A stretch of 64,000 nt of DNA from positions 2,356,001-2,420,000 of the forward strand of contig NZ_CAEUHO010000001.1 in NCBI RefSeq assembly GCF_903181435.1. The letters run 5' to 3'. Below the pieces are notes generated by a model. That model was not told the DNA's origin. It did no database searches and was given only the letters and a program-made list of their open reading frames with translations. Source of the DNA: Bacteroides acidifaciens (GTDB lineage Bacteria; Bacteroidota; Bacteroidia; Bacteroidales; Bacteroidaceae). The position numbers and the translations under genes are program-made. Shown here one piece after another: positions 16,395-24,863 of this stretch (its first letter is position 1; the number at the start of each line of letters is the position of its first letter).

Positions 16395-17028
16395 ATTGCT
16401 GCAATTTTTAAGTTTTTATTTTTATGCGGATTTGAGAGGTGAGGGAGTTGAAGTTTCACTGAACTTTTTTCCTGTTTCCCGTAAATCCGACTTTTTTTTT
16501 TATGCGTCTTCCGGTCGGGTCGGTCGTTTTCGTTTCACATAGGCGTAAAAGGGTAGTGTTTAGAGTTTGCAAGGTTTTGGGCAAAAAATACCTCGCAGGG
16601 CAGGGAAGATTTTTTCGCCAAACCGGAACGGCTCGACCTTGCAAAATCGTGAAGAACACGTAACTACCTTTGCCTATTGAAATGATAAAAACGGCTGTCC
16701 CGGCTGGGGGACTGCATAATGAGGAAGATTTACAGATAGGGAAACAGGGAAAAAGTGCTTGTTCCCTTTCATCCTTTAGGGAACACTCCATGCGGGCGGG
16801 AAAGGCAAGGGTATGGCAAGTTCATCTTGCGGTACGCTTGTGCGGGTTTCCAACGGCTCTTTTCACGAAATACAGTCAGCCATGCCACGCACGGCTGGCG
16901 TTTCGGGGAATGTGCCAGTTGGAAAAGGATATAAAAATGCGGGTAGTCGGTGGACTGCCCGCAAGTTGGAAGGTGTATTTTATTGGGATATAGTTTGTTA
17001 GGTGGAAAATCGTTACCGAAATCGTTAC
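16395..17028. other. GC-rich stretch with several hairpins, between ardA and the ORF6N gene
   Basis: This 634-bp region has a 10-bp inverted repeat TTTGCAAGGT/ACCTTGCAAA (16566-16575 and 16636-16645), a GTTCCCT...AGGGAAC hairpin near 16760, and a strong 11-bp hairpin at 16938-16963 (TGCGGGTAGTC, loop GGTG, GACTGCCCGCA). A possible -7 box TACCTTTG is at 16665-16672. Only weak ORFs are present. It may hold a structured RNA, an oriT-like site or binding sites for element proteins. Confidence 0.5.
16682..16993 (+). CDS. Possible hypothetical protein (103 aa)
   Basis: An ATG lies 9 bp after the TACCTTTG element and opens a 103-codon frame beginning MIKTAVPAGGLHNEEDLQIG. No family, signal or membrane segment is recognised, and the composition (many Arg, Gly, Cys) with strong hairpins in the DNA makes a non-coding role equally likely. 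A second overlapping frame (16813-17001) is no better. Confidence 0.2.
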   Translation: MIKTAVPAGGLHNEEDLQIGKQGKSACSLSSFREHSMRAGKARVWQVHLAVRLCGFPTALFTKYSQPCHARLAFRGMCQLEKDIKMRVVGGLPASWKVYFIGI

Positions 17029-17559
17029 CTATTCGTCTTTGTCACGGTTATAGGTAACGAAACCTACCGGACGGCGTTCTTTCTGTTGCTTCGACTGGCT
17101 TAGAAGTTGGGTAAGGGCTTGATATAGCTCGTTAAACTGTGCATCGGTGCTTACCTCCAGTTCCTCGATGCGCCTTAATAGTTCCTCGTAGCCGATTACC
17201 ATTTGGCGCATGAGGACAAAAGCCCGCATGATTGAAATGTTCACCTCTATGGCTATTTTGGAACGGAGCACCGAAGAAAGCATGGCTACGCCCTGTTCGG
17301 TGAAAGCCATAGGCATGGCTACACCGAAGTTATAATCAGGAGGTATCACATTTTGTGATACCCCTATGGACAACAATAAGTTAGCTTCCTCTTTGGTGAG
17401 AACAAACATAAAATCACTGGGAAAACGCTCGATATTGCGCTTGACCGCCTGCTTCAAGGCTCGTGTTTCCACTTGGTAGAGTTCTGCCAAATGATAATCG
17501 AGCATCACCCGGCAACCTCTGACTTCAAAAATTTTGTTTTGGATAATCTGTAAGTCCAT
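17029..17559 (-). CDS. ORF6N domain protein
   Basis: The 176-residue protein begins with an ORF6N domain (residues ~5-95): RGCRVMLDYHLAELYQVETR, ALKQAVKRNIERFPSDFMF and MAFTEQGVAMLSSVLRSKIA are all typical. A helix-rich C-terminal part (EELLRRIEELEVSTDAQFNE) probably forms a coiled coil. ORF6N proteins are DNA-binding and common in phages and integrative elements. It lies 84 bp downstream of the integrase gene's stop on the same strand, which fits a regulator of the element. Confidence 0.85.
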   Translation of the reverse strand: MDLQIIQNKIFEVRGCRVMLDYHLAELYQVETRALKQAVKRNIERFPSDFMFVLTKEEANLLLSIGVSQNVIPPDYNFGVAMPMAFTEQGVAMLSSVLRSKIAIEVNISIMRAFVLMRQMVIGYEELLRRIEELEVSTDAQFNELYQALTQLLSQSKQQKERRPVGFVTYNRDKDE

Positions 17560-17643
17560 AATCGTATATTTTAGGAGATTTAGTAATGTTGGAATAATAG
17601 TAAGGACTGGTCACAAATTGTGACCAGTTACCAACAATCAAGA

Positions 17644-18879
17644 TTACATAGCGACTTCCTTGTAAATCTTCTCGATGCCGACAAACTTCTTGTCAAGCCC
17701 CTGCATATCACTACCTATCTTGCTGTTAGTGATGCGGGCATAGATTTGGGTCGTTTCAATGTTCGTGTGTCCCAACATTTTAGACACCGTTTCAATGGGT
17801 ACGCCCTTTGACAGCGTGGTAGTCGTTGCGAACGTGTGGCGGGCAAGGTGAAATGTCAAGTTCTTTTTAATACCGCATATATCGGCAATCTCTTTCAAGT
17901 AGGCGTTTAGCTTCTGATTGCTGATTACGGGAAGTATCTTGCCATTCGGTAACTTGCCCTTGTACTTCTTCAAAATCATCTTGGGAATATCCAGCAGAGG
18001 AACATTAACATCCGTATTCGTCTTTTGCCGCTTTGTCATTATCCAAAGGTTGCCGTCAAAAGATTTGCGAATGTTGTCTTGCGTAAGCCCGGCTACATCT
18101 ATATAGGCAAGCCCGGTGAAGCAGGCAAAGATGAACAAGTCCCTGACGTGTTCCAGCCGCTCGGAAACCATTTTCTTTTTGAGGATGATTTTAATCTCGT
18201 CCTCTGTCAGATACCCCCTGTCCACTTTCTCCAGCCGGATTTTGTAACTGGCGAACGGGTCGTTCACCAGTATGCCATTGTTGCGGGCAATGATGATGAT
18301 ACGCTTGAAGAACTGCATGAACTTGGCGGTGGTGTTGTAGCCGCACTTGCAGGCGGTACGCAAATACAATTCAAAATCGGTAATGAACATAGGGGTAATC
18401 TCCTTAATGGATATGTCCGATACGTTGTACTTGCTGCGGATGAACTCGGCGAGGTGGCGGCGGGTAACTTCATACTTTCGGTATGTCGCTATCGTCTTGG
18501 ATATGCCGACCAACTGCTTCACATCGTCATTGTGCTTTTGGAACAGGGTAAGGACTGTTTCGTGGCTCTCGCTATGACCTAAAAACTCGTTCTTCACTTT
18601 CTCGGCGGTCACGTAATTGTCACGCCGCTGCATTTCGTGGTAAATGGTGTTCAAGGATGCGTTTATATCATCCAGCATACGGTTTATGCGGCTGGCTTCC
18701 GAAGTACGTCCGGTAGCCTTGCCCATTTTGCCGTCCCAAATAGAGGGTAGCACGTCCAGCTTGGTGTTAAAACGGCTTGCCACGCCGTCCACTGTGATAC
18801 GGGCGAAAAGGGGGTACGCACCGTTGGCTTTCTGCTTGTCTTTCTTTGCGTAAAAGCAAATGTTGAATGTCGATTTCAT
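17644..18879 (-). CDS. int: Tyrosine integrase of the element (IntDOT-like)
   Basis: The 411-residue protein has an arm-binding N-terminus (residues 1-100), a SAM-like core-binding domain (~105-205) and the catalytic domain. H344, R347 (HLARHTFA), H371 (LGHTNIETT) and the nucleophile Y380 are visible, and K283/K286 can serve as the catalytic Lys. The first catalytic Arg is absent: the CFTGLAYIDV block has Ala258 where most integrases have Arg, as in IntDOT, which has Ser at the matching place. The gene faces away from the tRNA-Ser gene, whose 3' end lies 274 bp upstream, the usual place for an integrase beside its att site. Confidence 0.92.
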   Translation of the reverse strand: MKSTFNICFYAKKDKQKANGAYPLFARITVDGVASRFNTKLDVLPSIWDGKMGKATGRTSEASRINRMLDDINASLNTIYHEMQRRDNYVTAEKVKNEFLGHSESHETVLTLFQKHNDDVKQLVGISKTIATYRKYEVTRRHLAEFIRSKYNVSDISIKEITPMFITDFELYLRTACKCGYNTTAKFMQFFKRIIIIARNNGILVNDPFASYKIRLEKVDRGYLTEDEIKIILKKKMVSERLEHVRDLFIFACFTGLAYIDVAGLTQDNIRKSFDGNLWIMTKRQKTNTDVNVPLLDIPKMILKKYKGKLPNGKILPVISNQKLNAYLKEIADICGIKKNLTFHLARHTFATTTTLSKGVPIETVSKMLGHTNIETTQIYARITNSKIGSDMQGLDKKFVGIEKIYKEVAM

Positions 18880-18897
18880 AACTCACTTTTTAAGTTG

Positions 18898-18905
18898 CAA
18901 AACTA
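18898..18905 (-). promoter_or_regulatory. -7 element (TAGTTTTG) for the integrase gene
   Basis: CAAAACTA on + is TAGTTTTG leftward, 18 bp before the integrase ATG at 18879. The -33 box is not clear. The surrounding 18880-19079 stretch has GCAGACAAG at about 18932 and its inverse CTTGTCTGC near 19114, possible arm-type integrase sites; no gene is seen there. Confidence 0.5.
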
Positions 18906-19079
18906 TTGTAATTCTCTAAAAATGAGCTCCATGCAGACAAGCCAAATAACGACAGGACTTCGCCAATTTCGGACAATCTGTACCCCCTTTCCGTTTTTGT
19001 TTGTCGGGGGTACGAGTTAGGTTACGAACTTTGTCTTTTAGGGGCGAAAAGGTGTACTTTAAGGCAGACATAAGGGGAT

Positions 19080-19116
19080 AAAAAAAGTCCCACAAATCAT
19101 TGAATTTGTGGGACTT
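19080..19116 (-). terminator. Rho-independent terminator after tRNA-Ser
   Basis: A perfect 13-bp stem (AAGTCCCACAAAT / ATTTGTGGGACTT), loop CATTGA, is preceded on + by AAAAAA, which reads as a T-run leftward. It lies 37 bp beyond the tRNA 3' end and also insulates the integrase gene from tRNA transcription. Confidence 0.9.
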
Positions 19117-19152
19117 GTCTGCTTACTGTCCGGTATTGTCCGGTTAGTTCAG

Positions 19153-19237
19153 CGGAGAGACAGGGATTCGAACCCCGGGTACCTCGCAGTACAACGGTTT
19201 TCAAGACCGCCGCAATCGACCACTCTGCCACCTCTCC
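19153..19237 (-). tRNA. tRNA-Ser (anticodon UGA)
   Basis: Read leftward, the 85-nt gene has acceptor stem GGAGAGG/TCTCTCC (one G-U pair), anticodon arm CGGTCTTGAAAACCG with TGA in the loop, a long variable arm as in serine tRNAs, the T-arm GGTTCGAATCC and discriminator G. CCA is not encoded. It marks the right boundary of the integrative element. Confidence 0.95.
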
Positions 19238-19277
19238 AAAACTCCTTTATCAGAAGTGCTTTCCGTTGAAAGCGGTG

Positions 19278-19308
19278 CAAAGGTACGAATCATTTTTAAA
19301 TCTGCAAA
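19278..19308 (-). promoter_or_regulatory. Promoter of tRNA-Ser
   Basis: Leftward TTTG (CAAA at 19305-19308), 19-nt spacer and TACCTTTG (CAAAGGTA at 19278-19285) fit the Bacteroides consensus and point at the tRNA gene 40 bp away. Confidence 0.8.
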
Positions 19309-19338
19309 CATTCTGATAATTTTTTCGCGAATAAATCG

Positions 19339-19346
19339 TATTTTTG
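19339..19346 (+). promoter_or_regulatory. -7 element (TATTTTTG) for mutS2
   Basis: TATTTTTG matches TAnnTTTG and lies 24 bp before the ATG at 19371. A TTG start at 19344 would fall inside it, so the ATG is preferred. It is divergent from the tRNA-Ser promoter. Confidence 0.6.
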
Positions 19347-19370
19347 CAGTCCATTAGTAAGAACAAAGAT

Positions 19371-21872
19371 ATGATATACCCTCAAAATTTTGAGCAAAAG
19401 ATAGGATTCGACCAGATAAGACAATTACTAAAAGATAAGTGTCTCAGTACTTTAGGTGAAGAGCGGGTCATGGATATGAGCTTTTCCGAACAATATGAAG
19501 AAGTGGAAGAGAAATTAAACCAAATAACTGAGTTTATTCGCATCATTCAGGAAGAGGACGGATTTCCCGACCAATTCTTTTTTGATGTCCGTCCTTCACT
19601 GAAACGAGTGCGGATAGAAGGCATGTATCTAGACGAACAAGAACTGTTCGACCTGCGCCGTTCGTTAGAAACAATCCGCGACATCGTTCGCTTCCTGCAC
19701 CGGAACGAGGATGAAGAGGAAAACGACGCTCCCTACCCCAGCCTGAAAAGACTGGCGGGAGATATAGCCGTATTCCCGCAACTGATTGGGAAAATAGACG
19801 GTATCCTCAACAAATATGGAAAAATCAAGGATAATGCCTCTACCGAATTATCCCGCATACGTCGTGAGCTTGCCAGTACGATGGGAAGTATTTCACGCTC
19901 TTTGAACAGTATTCTGCGCAATGCGCAGTCCGAAGGATATGTGGACAAAGACGTAGCACCCACTATGCGCGACGGTCGCCTGGTAATCCCCGTTCCACCG
20001 GGATTGAAACGAAAAATAAAAGGAATCGTACACGATGAATCCGCCAGCGGAAAGACCGTATTTATAGAGCCTGCCGAAGTGGTGGAAGCGAATAACCGTA
20101 TCCGAGAACTCGAAGGAGACGAACGGCGCGAGATTATCCGTATCCTCACTGAGTTTTCAAACATACTTCGTCCATCTATCCCGGAAATCCTTCAGTCGTA
20201 CGAGTTTTTGGCAGAGGTGGACTTTATCCGTGCGAAAAGTTATTTTGCGATACAAACGAATAGTTTGAAACCTGCCGTAGAAAACGAACAACTGTTGGAC
20301 TGGACGATGGCGGTTCATCCCTTGTTGCAACTTTCATTAGCCAAACATGGAAAGAAAGTCGTACCGCTGGATATGGAACTTAACCAGAAACAACGCATCC
20401 TTATTATTTCCGGCCCGAATGCCGGTGGTAAATCAGTCTGTCTGAAAACAGTCGGGTTGCTGCAATATATGCTGCAATGTGGTATGTTGATTCCCTTGCA
20501 TGAGCGTAGCCATGCAGGTATATTCAGCAGTATCTTTATTGATATCGGCGACGAACAGTCTATCGAAGATGACCTGAGTACCTACTCTTCCCATCTGACC
20601 AATATGAAGATTATGATGAAGAACTGTAATGAACGCAGCCTCATCCTGATTGACGAGTTTGGCGGTGGTACGGAACCGCAGATTGGCGGTGCCATTGCCG
20701 AAGCTGTATTGAAACGCTTCAATCAAAAGCAGACATTCGGAGTAATCACCACCCACTACCAAAATCTGAAACATTTTGCCGAAGACCATGAAGGAGTGGT
20801 AAATGGAGCCATGCTTTACGACCGCCATCTGATGCAGGCACTCTTCCAATTGCAAATCGGTAATCCGGGAAGTTCATTCGCCGTAGAAATTGCCCGTAAA
20901 ATCGGATTACCGGAAGATGTCATTGCCGATGCTTCGGAAATCGTAGGAAGCGAGTATATCAATGCCGACAAATATCTACAGGATATTGTCCGCGACAAGC
21001 GTTACTGGGAAGGCAAACGCCAAACGATCCGCCAGCGGGAAAAGCATATGGAAGAGACTATCGCCCGTTATCAGTCGGAAATGGAAGAATTGCAGAAATC
21101 GCGGAAGGAGATTATCAAACAGGCGAAAGAAGAGGCAGAGCGAATGTTGCAAGAATCAAACGCCCGTATCGAGAATACGATTCGTACCATCAAGGAAGCA
21201 CAGGCGGAAAAAGAAAAGACACGCTTGGCACGTCAGGAACTGACCGACTTCCGCACTTCTCTGGACGCACTGGCTTCCAAAGAGCAGGAAGAGAAGATAG
21301 CACGTAAAATGGAGAAACTGAAAGAGAAGCAGGAACGGAAGAAGAACAAGAAAAACGAACCGAAAACCGCCGCTGCCACTCCTCCAACCACACCCAAAGT
21401 CACTCCTATCGCAGTCGGCGACAATGTAAAAATTAAAGGGCAGACCAGTGTCGGACAGGTGATGGAAATCAATGGTAAAAACGCGACTGTCGCTTTCGGA
21501 AGTATTAAGACGACCGTAAAACTAGACCGGCTTGAACGTAGCAACGCTGTTCAAAAGACGGAAGGAATTGCTAAAAGCACTTTTGTCAGCAGCCAGACGC
21601 ATGACCAGATGTATGAAAAGAAACTGAATTTCAAACAGGACATCGACGTCCGCGGAATGCGTGGAGACGAAGCGCTGCAAGCGGTCACTTATTTCGTCGA
21701 CGACGCTATATTGGTCGGCATGAATCGTGTACGTATCCTTCACGGCACAGGAACCGGAATACTCCGTACACTTATCCGCCAATATCTGTCCACCGTGCCG
21801 GGAGTCAGACATTATGCCGACGAGCATGTGCAGTTCGGCGGTGCCGGCATCACGGTAGTCGATTTTGACTAA
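19371..21872 (+). CDS. mutS2: Endonuclease MutS2
   Basis: The 833-residue product (from ATG 19371) is a full MutS2. It has an N-terminal clamp/core region, an ABC-type ATPase with Walker A GPNAGGKSVCLKT near residue 348 and Walker B RSLILIDEFGGGTEP near 425, a long charged coiled coil at ~530-680 (KRQTIRQREKHMEETIARYQ), a KOW-like segment (VGDNVKIKGQTSVGQV) and a C-terminal Smr nuclease domain at ~760-833 (DVRGMRGDEALQ, HGTGTGILR). MutS2 acts in rescue of collided ribosomes or in suppression of recombination, not in mismatch repair. First backbone gene to the right of the element. Confidence 0.95.
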   Translation: MIYPQNFEQKIGFDQIRQLLKDKCLSTLGEERVMDMSFSEQYEEVEEKLNQITEFIRIIQEEDGFPDQFFFDVRPSLKRVRIEGMYLDEQELFDLRRSLETIRDIVRFLHRNEDEEENDAPYPSLKRLAGDIAVFPQLIGKIDGILNKYGKIKDNASTELSRIRRELASTMGSISRSLNSILRNAQSEGYVDKDVAPTMRDGRLVIPVPPGLKRKIKGIVHDESASGKTVFIEPAEVVEANNRIRELEGDERREIIRILTEFSNILRPSIPEILQSYEFLAEVDFIRAKSYFAIQTNSLKPAVENEQLLDWTMAVHPLLQLSLAKHGKKVVPLDMELNQKQRILIISGPNAGGKSVCLKTVGLLQYMLQCGMLIPLHERSHAGIFSSIFIDIGDEQSIEDDLSTYSSHLTNMKIMMKNCNERSLILIDEFGGGTEPQIGGAIAEAVLKRFNQKQTFGVITTHYQNLKHFAEDHEGVVNGAMLYDRHLMQALFQLQIGNPGSSFAVEIARKIGLPEDVIADASEIVGSEYINADKYLQDIVRDKRYWEGKRQTIRQREKHMEETIARYQSEMEELQKSRKEIIKQAKEEAERMLQESNARIENTIRTIKEAQAEKEKTRLARQELTDFRTSLDALASKEQEEKIARKMEKLKEKQERKKNKKNEPKTAAATPPTTPKVTPIAVGDNVKIKGQTSVGQVMEINGKNATVAFGSIKTTVKLDRLERSNAVQKTEGIAKSTFVSSQTHDQMYEKKLNFKQDIDVRGMRGDEALQAVTYFVDDAILVGMNRVRILHGTGTGILRTLIRQYLSTVPGVRHYADEHVQFGGAGITVVDFD

Positions 21873-21896
21873 TCTGTAAACAAAACATCCGAAGAA

Positions 21897-21945
21897 CTTG
21901 TTCTCATTTAGAAAACCACTACCTTTGCTACGGTGGTTTTCTAAA
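21897..21945 (+). promoter_or_regulatory. corA promoter inside a perfect 13-bp inverted repeat
   Basis: CTTG (21897-21900), a 19-nt spacer and TACCTTTG (21920-21927) form a promoter. The 13-bp arms TTTAGAAAACCAC (21907-21919) and GTGGTTTTCTAAA (21933-21945) sit immediately before and shortly after the -7 box. The arrangement could be a repressor operator, or a stem-loop ending mutS2 transcripts. Confidence 0.7.
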
Positions 21946-21958
21946 ACGAGAATAAAGC

Positions 21959-23011
21959 ATGAAAAATAATCTATTAAGCGAAAAACTCATTTACACAGGA
22001 GACAGCCAAACTCCTACCCATATCCATCTTTGTACGTACAATACAACCGAGATGCAGGAGAAGTCCGGCAACACATTCCAATCCGTCAAAGACACATTGG
22101 ATAACGCACGAATCAACTGGCTGCAAGTGCATGGGCTGAAAGATACGGAAGCAATCCGCGAAATCTGCAGTCATTTTGAAATAGACTTCCTTGTATTGCA
22201 GGATATTCTGAATGCCAAACACCCCACCAAAATCGAAGAGCACGACAAATATATAGTCTTGATTTTGAAATTATTCTACCCGAATGCACATAAGGAAGAG
22301 GACGAATTGGACGAACTGCTCCAACAGCAAGTATGCATTATCCTCGGTAGTAATTATGTACTGACTTTCCTCGAAAAGGAAACCGACTTCTTCGACGATG
22401 TCAATGCGGCCTTGCGCAACGATGTGCTGAAAATACGCAGCCGGCAGACAGATTATCTGCTCAGCGTATTATTGAACAGCGTAATGGCGAACTACATCTC
22501 GACTATCTCCTCTATCGATGATGCTCTTGAAGACCTGGAAGAGGAACTGCTCACCATCACGGAAGGCAACGACATCGGTGTTCAGATTCAGGCACTCCGG
22601 CGCCAGTATATGTTGATGAAAAAATCAATCCTTCCGCTGAAAGAACAGTACGTGAAACTGCTGCGTGCTGAAAACCTGCTTATCCATAAAGTGAACCGCG
22701 CTTTCTTTAATGATGTGAACGACCACCTGCAGTTCGTACTGCAAACCATCGAAATCTGCCGGGAAACGCTTTCTTCATTGGTCGACCTTTATATCTCCAA
22801 CAACGATTTACGGATGAACAACATCATGAAACGGCTGACTATCGTATCCACTATTTTCATTCCTCTGACCTTCCTGGCCGGAGTATGGGGAATGAACTAT
22901 AAATGGATGCCCGAATTAGATTGGCGATATGGTTATTTATTTGCCTGGTTTGTGATGGGAATTATCGGTATTATCGTATATTTGTTCTTCAAAAAGAAAA
23001 ATTGGTATTAA
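21959..23011 (+). CDS. corA: CorA-type magnesium/divalent cation transporter
   Basis: The 350-residue protein has a large acidic cytoplasmic N-terminal domain (EEHDKYIVLILKLFYPNAHK; long helices such as DALEDLEEELLTITEG) and two C-terminal membrane helices. The signature GMN is present at the end of the first helix (FIPLTFLAGVWGMNYKWMP), followed by the second helix YLFAWFVMGIIGIIVYLFF and a basic tail. It forms a pentameric inner-membrane Mg2+ channel. Translation begins 14 bp after the inverted repeat of its promoter region. Confidence 0.93.
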   Translation: MKNNLLSEKLIYTGDSQTPTHIHLCTYNTTEMQEKSGNTFQSVKDTLDNARINWLQVHGLKDTEAIREICSHFEIDFLVLQDILNAKHPTKIEEHDKYIVLILKLFYPNAHKEEDELDELLQQQVCIILGSNYVLTFLEKETDFFDDVNAALRNDVLKIRSRQTDYLLSVLLNSVMANYISTISSIDDALEDLEEELLTITEGNDIGVQIQALRRQYMLMKKSILPLKEQYVKLLRAENLLIHKVNRAFFNDVNDHLQFVLQTIEICRETLSSLVDLYISNNDLRMNNIMKRLTIVSTIFIPLTFLAGVWGMNYKWMPELDWRYGYLFAWFVMGIIGIIVYLFFKKKNWY

Positions 23012-23031
23012 CGAAAACCACACTTTCAGTC

Positions 23032-24240
23032 ATGAAATCAATCAAAGAGCTATACAGGATAGGCACAGGCCCTTCCAGTAGCCACACAATGGGACCACGT
23101 AAAGCTGCTGAAATGTTTCTAGAGCGTCATCCGGATGCCGCTTCTTTTAAAGTCACCCTCTATGGCAGTTTGGCCGCTACGGGAAAAGGGCACATGACAG
23201 ATGTAGCCATCATAAACACTCTGCAACCTGCCGCTCCGGTAGAAATCGTATGGCAGCCCAAAGTATTCCTGCCTTTCCACCCTAATGGAATGACATTTGC
23301 AGCCTTTGACGCTAATAATAAAGTTACCGAGAACTGGACTGTTTACAGCATAGGCGGTGGCGCATTGGCAGAAAACAACGACACCCCGACAATCGAAAGC
23401 CCAGAAGTATACGGCATGAACAACATGACCGAGATACTGCAATGGTGCGAACGTACCGGGAAAAGTTATTGGGAATACGTGAAGGAATGTGAGAACGAAG
23501 ATATATGGGACTATCTGGCAGAGGTATGGAGCACAATGAAAGACGCCATCCACCGCGGACTGGAAGCGGAAGGCGTACTGCCCGGTCCATTAAACCTCAG
23601 ACGAAAAGCCTCTACCTATTATATACGTGCCACCGGTTATAAGCAATCTCTCCAATCCAGAGGGCTTGTCTTTTCTTACGCTTTGGCGGTAAGTGAAGAG
23701 AACGCTTCCGGCGGAAAGATTGTGACTGCACCAACCTGCGGTTCGTGCGGTGTGATGCCTGCCGTGCTTTATCATTTACAGAAAAGCCGCGACTTCAGCG
23801 ATATGCGTATCTTGCGGGCATTGGCTACTGCTGGTTTAATCGGAAACATCGTCAAGTTCAACGCTTCTATCTCCGGCGCGGAAGTAGGGTGTCAGGGAGA
23901 AGTAGGCGTTGCCTGTGCCATGGCTTCGGCTGCCGCCAACCAGCTATTCGGTGGTAGTCCGGCACAAATCGAGTATGCTGCCGAGATGGGACTTGAGCAC
24001 CACTTGGGAATGACCTGCGACCCCGTATGCGGATTGGTACAAATCCCCTGCATCGAACGTAACGCCTACGCCGCTGCCCGTGCACTGGATGCCAATCTTT
24101 ACTCAGCCTTTACAGACGGGATGCACCGTGTTTCTTTCGACAAAGTGGTGCAAGTAATGAAACAGACCGGACACGACCTGCCGTCACTCTACAAAGAAAC
24201 AAGCGAAGGCGGACTGGCAAAAGATTATCAGCAGATGTAA
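23032..24240 (+). CDS. sdaA: L-serine ammonia-lyase (iron-sulfur dependent, single chain)
   Basis: The 402-residue enzyme deaminates L-serine to pyruvate and ammonia in the cytoplasm. The N-terminal beta domain starts with SIKELYRIGTGPSSSHTMGP, and the C-terminal alpha domain carries the cysteines that hold the 4Fe-4S cluster: TAPTCGSCGVMPA near 240 and MTCDPVCGLVQIPC near 330-343. The start at 23032 is chosen because it gives the conserved MKSIKELY N-terminus; the in-frame extension to 22903 lies inside corA. It follows corA by 20 bp and ends at a strong terminator. Confidence 0.95.
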   Translation: MKSIKELYRIGTGPSSSHTMGPRKAAEMFLERHPDAASFKVTLYGSLAATGKGHMTDVAIINTLQPAAPVEIVWQPKVFLPFHPNGMTFAAFDANNKVTENWTVYSIGGGALAENNDTPTIESPEVYGMNNMTEILQWCERTGKSYWEYVKECENEDIWDYLAEVWSTMKDAIHRGLEAEGVLPGPLNLRRKASTYYIRATGYKQSLQSRGLVFSYALAVSEENASGGKIVTAPTCGSCGVMPAVLYHLQKSRDFSDMRILRALATAGLIGNIVKFNASISGAEVGCQGEVGVACAMASAAANQLFGGSPAQIEYAAEMGLEHHLGMTCDPVCGLVQIPCIERNAYAAARALDANLYSAFTDGMHRVSFDKVVQVMKQTGHDLPSLYKETSEGGLAKDYQQM

Positions 24241-24254
24241 TTATAAAAAGCAAG

Positions 24255-24303
24255 CGGGTGTCAAAAGGTCATGTATTTACTTCCTTTTGACACCCGTTCC
24301 TGT
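24255..24303 (+). terminator. Rho-independent terminator after sdaA
   Basis: A perfect 14-bp stem CGGGTGTCAAAAGG / CCTTTTGACACCCG with a 14-nt loop is followed by TTCCTGTTT. It lies 14 bp after the sdaA stop and before the convergent lipoprotein gene. Confidence 0.85.
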
Positions 24304-24318
24304 TTCTATGAGTTAAAA

Positions 24319-24822
24319 CTATTCAGTCGGCGGCCAATTCGTATCATCTCCGTTACTGATATCTTTCTTATGCAACAATCCGCCTTCCTGTGAAAAATAA
24401 AGCGAATAACGCTGGCTGCCTTGTTTCACCTGAATAACAGATTCCGTCGAATTCAGTGGAAACGTCAATACATAGACATCCGTCACTACCCACGTATTAT
24501 ATTCTGAATTCTGAAAAGCCGTATAAACAGCAGGCACTAACTGGTCAATGCTTTCCAGTTCATTTTCCGTCATCACCCAATTCGCATTGGCGTCAAACCA
24601 GACATCCAGCTCATCATCGGTCACCCAGCAGTCGGCCACATAATAATCTCCTTTCATTTCCCATTCTATATTTTGAGCAGCTGGATACAGTTGCTTCAAA
24701 GCCTCGGTAATGTTACTGGGCGGCACCAAAGCAGGGTCGTCGTCATCGTCACTACATGCGCCGAACGAAAGGGCGGTCACCAGCAACACTACCGCCCACG
24801 CGCCAAACTTAAATCTCCACAT
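24319..24822 (-). CDS. PepSY-like lipoprotein
   Basis: The 167-residue protein has a lipoprotein signal ending at the lipobox LSFGAC near residue 22, then an Asp run (SDDDDD) typical of surface- or outer-membrane-directed Bacteroides lipoproteins. The mature part resembles PepSY-like (DUF2874) proteins: LKQLYPAAQNIEWEMKGDYY, DVWFDANANWVMTENEL, then a second similar half. Role unknown; PepSY-like proteins sit in the periplasm or outer membrane. It is 41 bp downstream of a second PepSY-like gene and likely shares its transcript. Confidence 0.8.
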   Translation of the reverse strand: MWRFKFGAWAVVLLVTALSFGACSDDDDDPALVPPSNITEALKQLYPAAQNIEWEMKGDYYVADCWVTDDELDVWFDANANWVMTENELESIDQLVPAVYTAFQNSEYNTWVVTDVYVLTFPLNSTESVIQVKQGSQRYSLYFSQEGGLLHKKDISNGDDTNWPPTE

Positions 24823-24863
24823 AGCTATCTTCTTGTTTAGGTTTATTCTTTACTATTACTCTA

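Larger units (their letters stand above)
1..19152. mobile_element. Integrase-proximal part of an integrative (CTnDOT-like) element at tRNA-Ser
   Basis: The stretch left of the tRNA-Ser gene carries RteC, two excisionase-type HTH proteins, a primase-helicase, topoisomerase III, ArdA, an ORF6N protein and a tyrosine integrase lying next to the tRNA 3' end. This gene set is characteristic of Bacteroides integrative and conjugative or mobilizable elements. To the right of the tRNA the genes are conserved backbone (mutS2, corA, sdaA), so the right boundary is at or just left of the tRNA. The left boundary is outside the window, and no relaxase, coupling protein or tra gene is visible, so autonomy cannot be judged. 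Exact att cores were not identified. Confidence 0.8.

Noticed and set aside
22903..23031. N-terminal extension of the serine dehydratase
   Set aside because: It lies within corA and does not resemble the enzyme family; the ATG at 23032 gives the conserved start.
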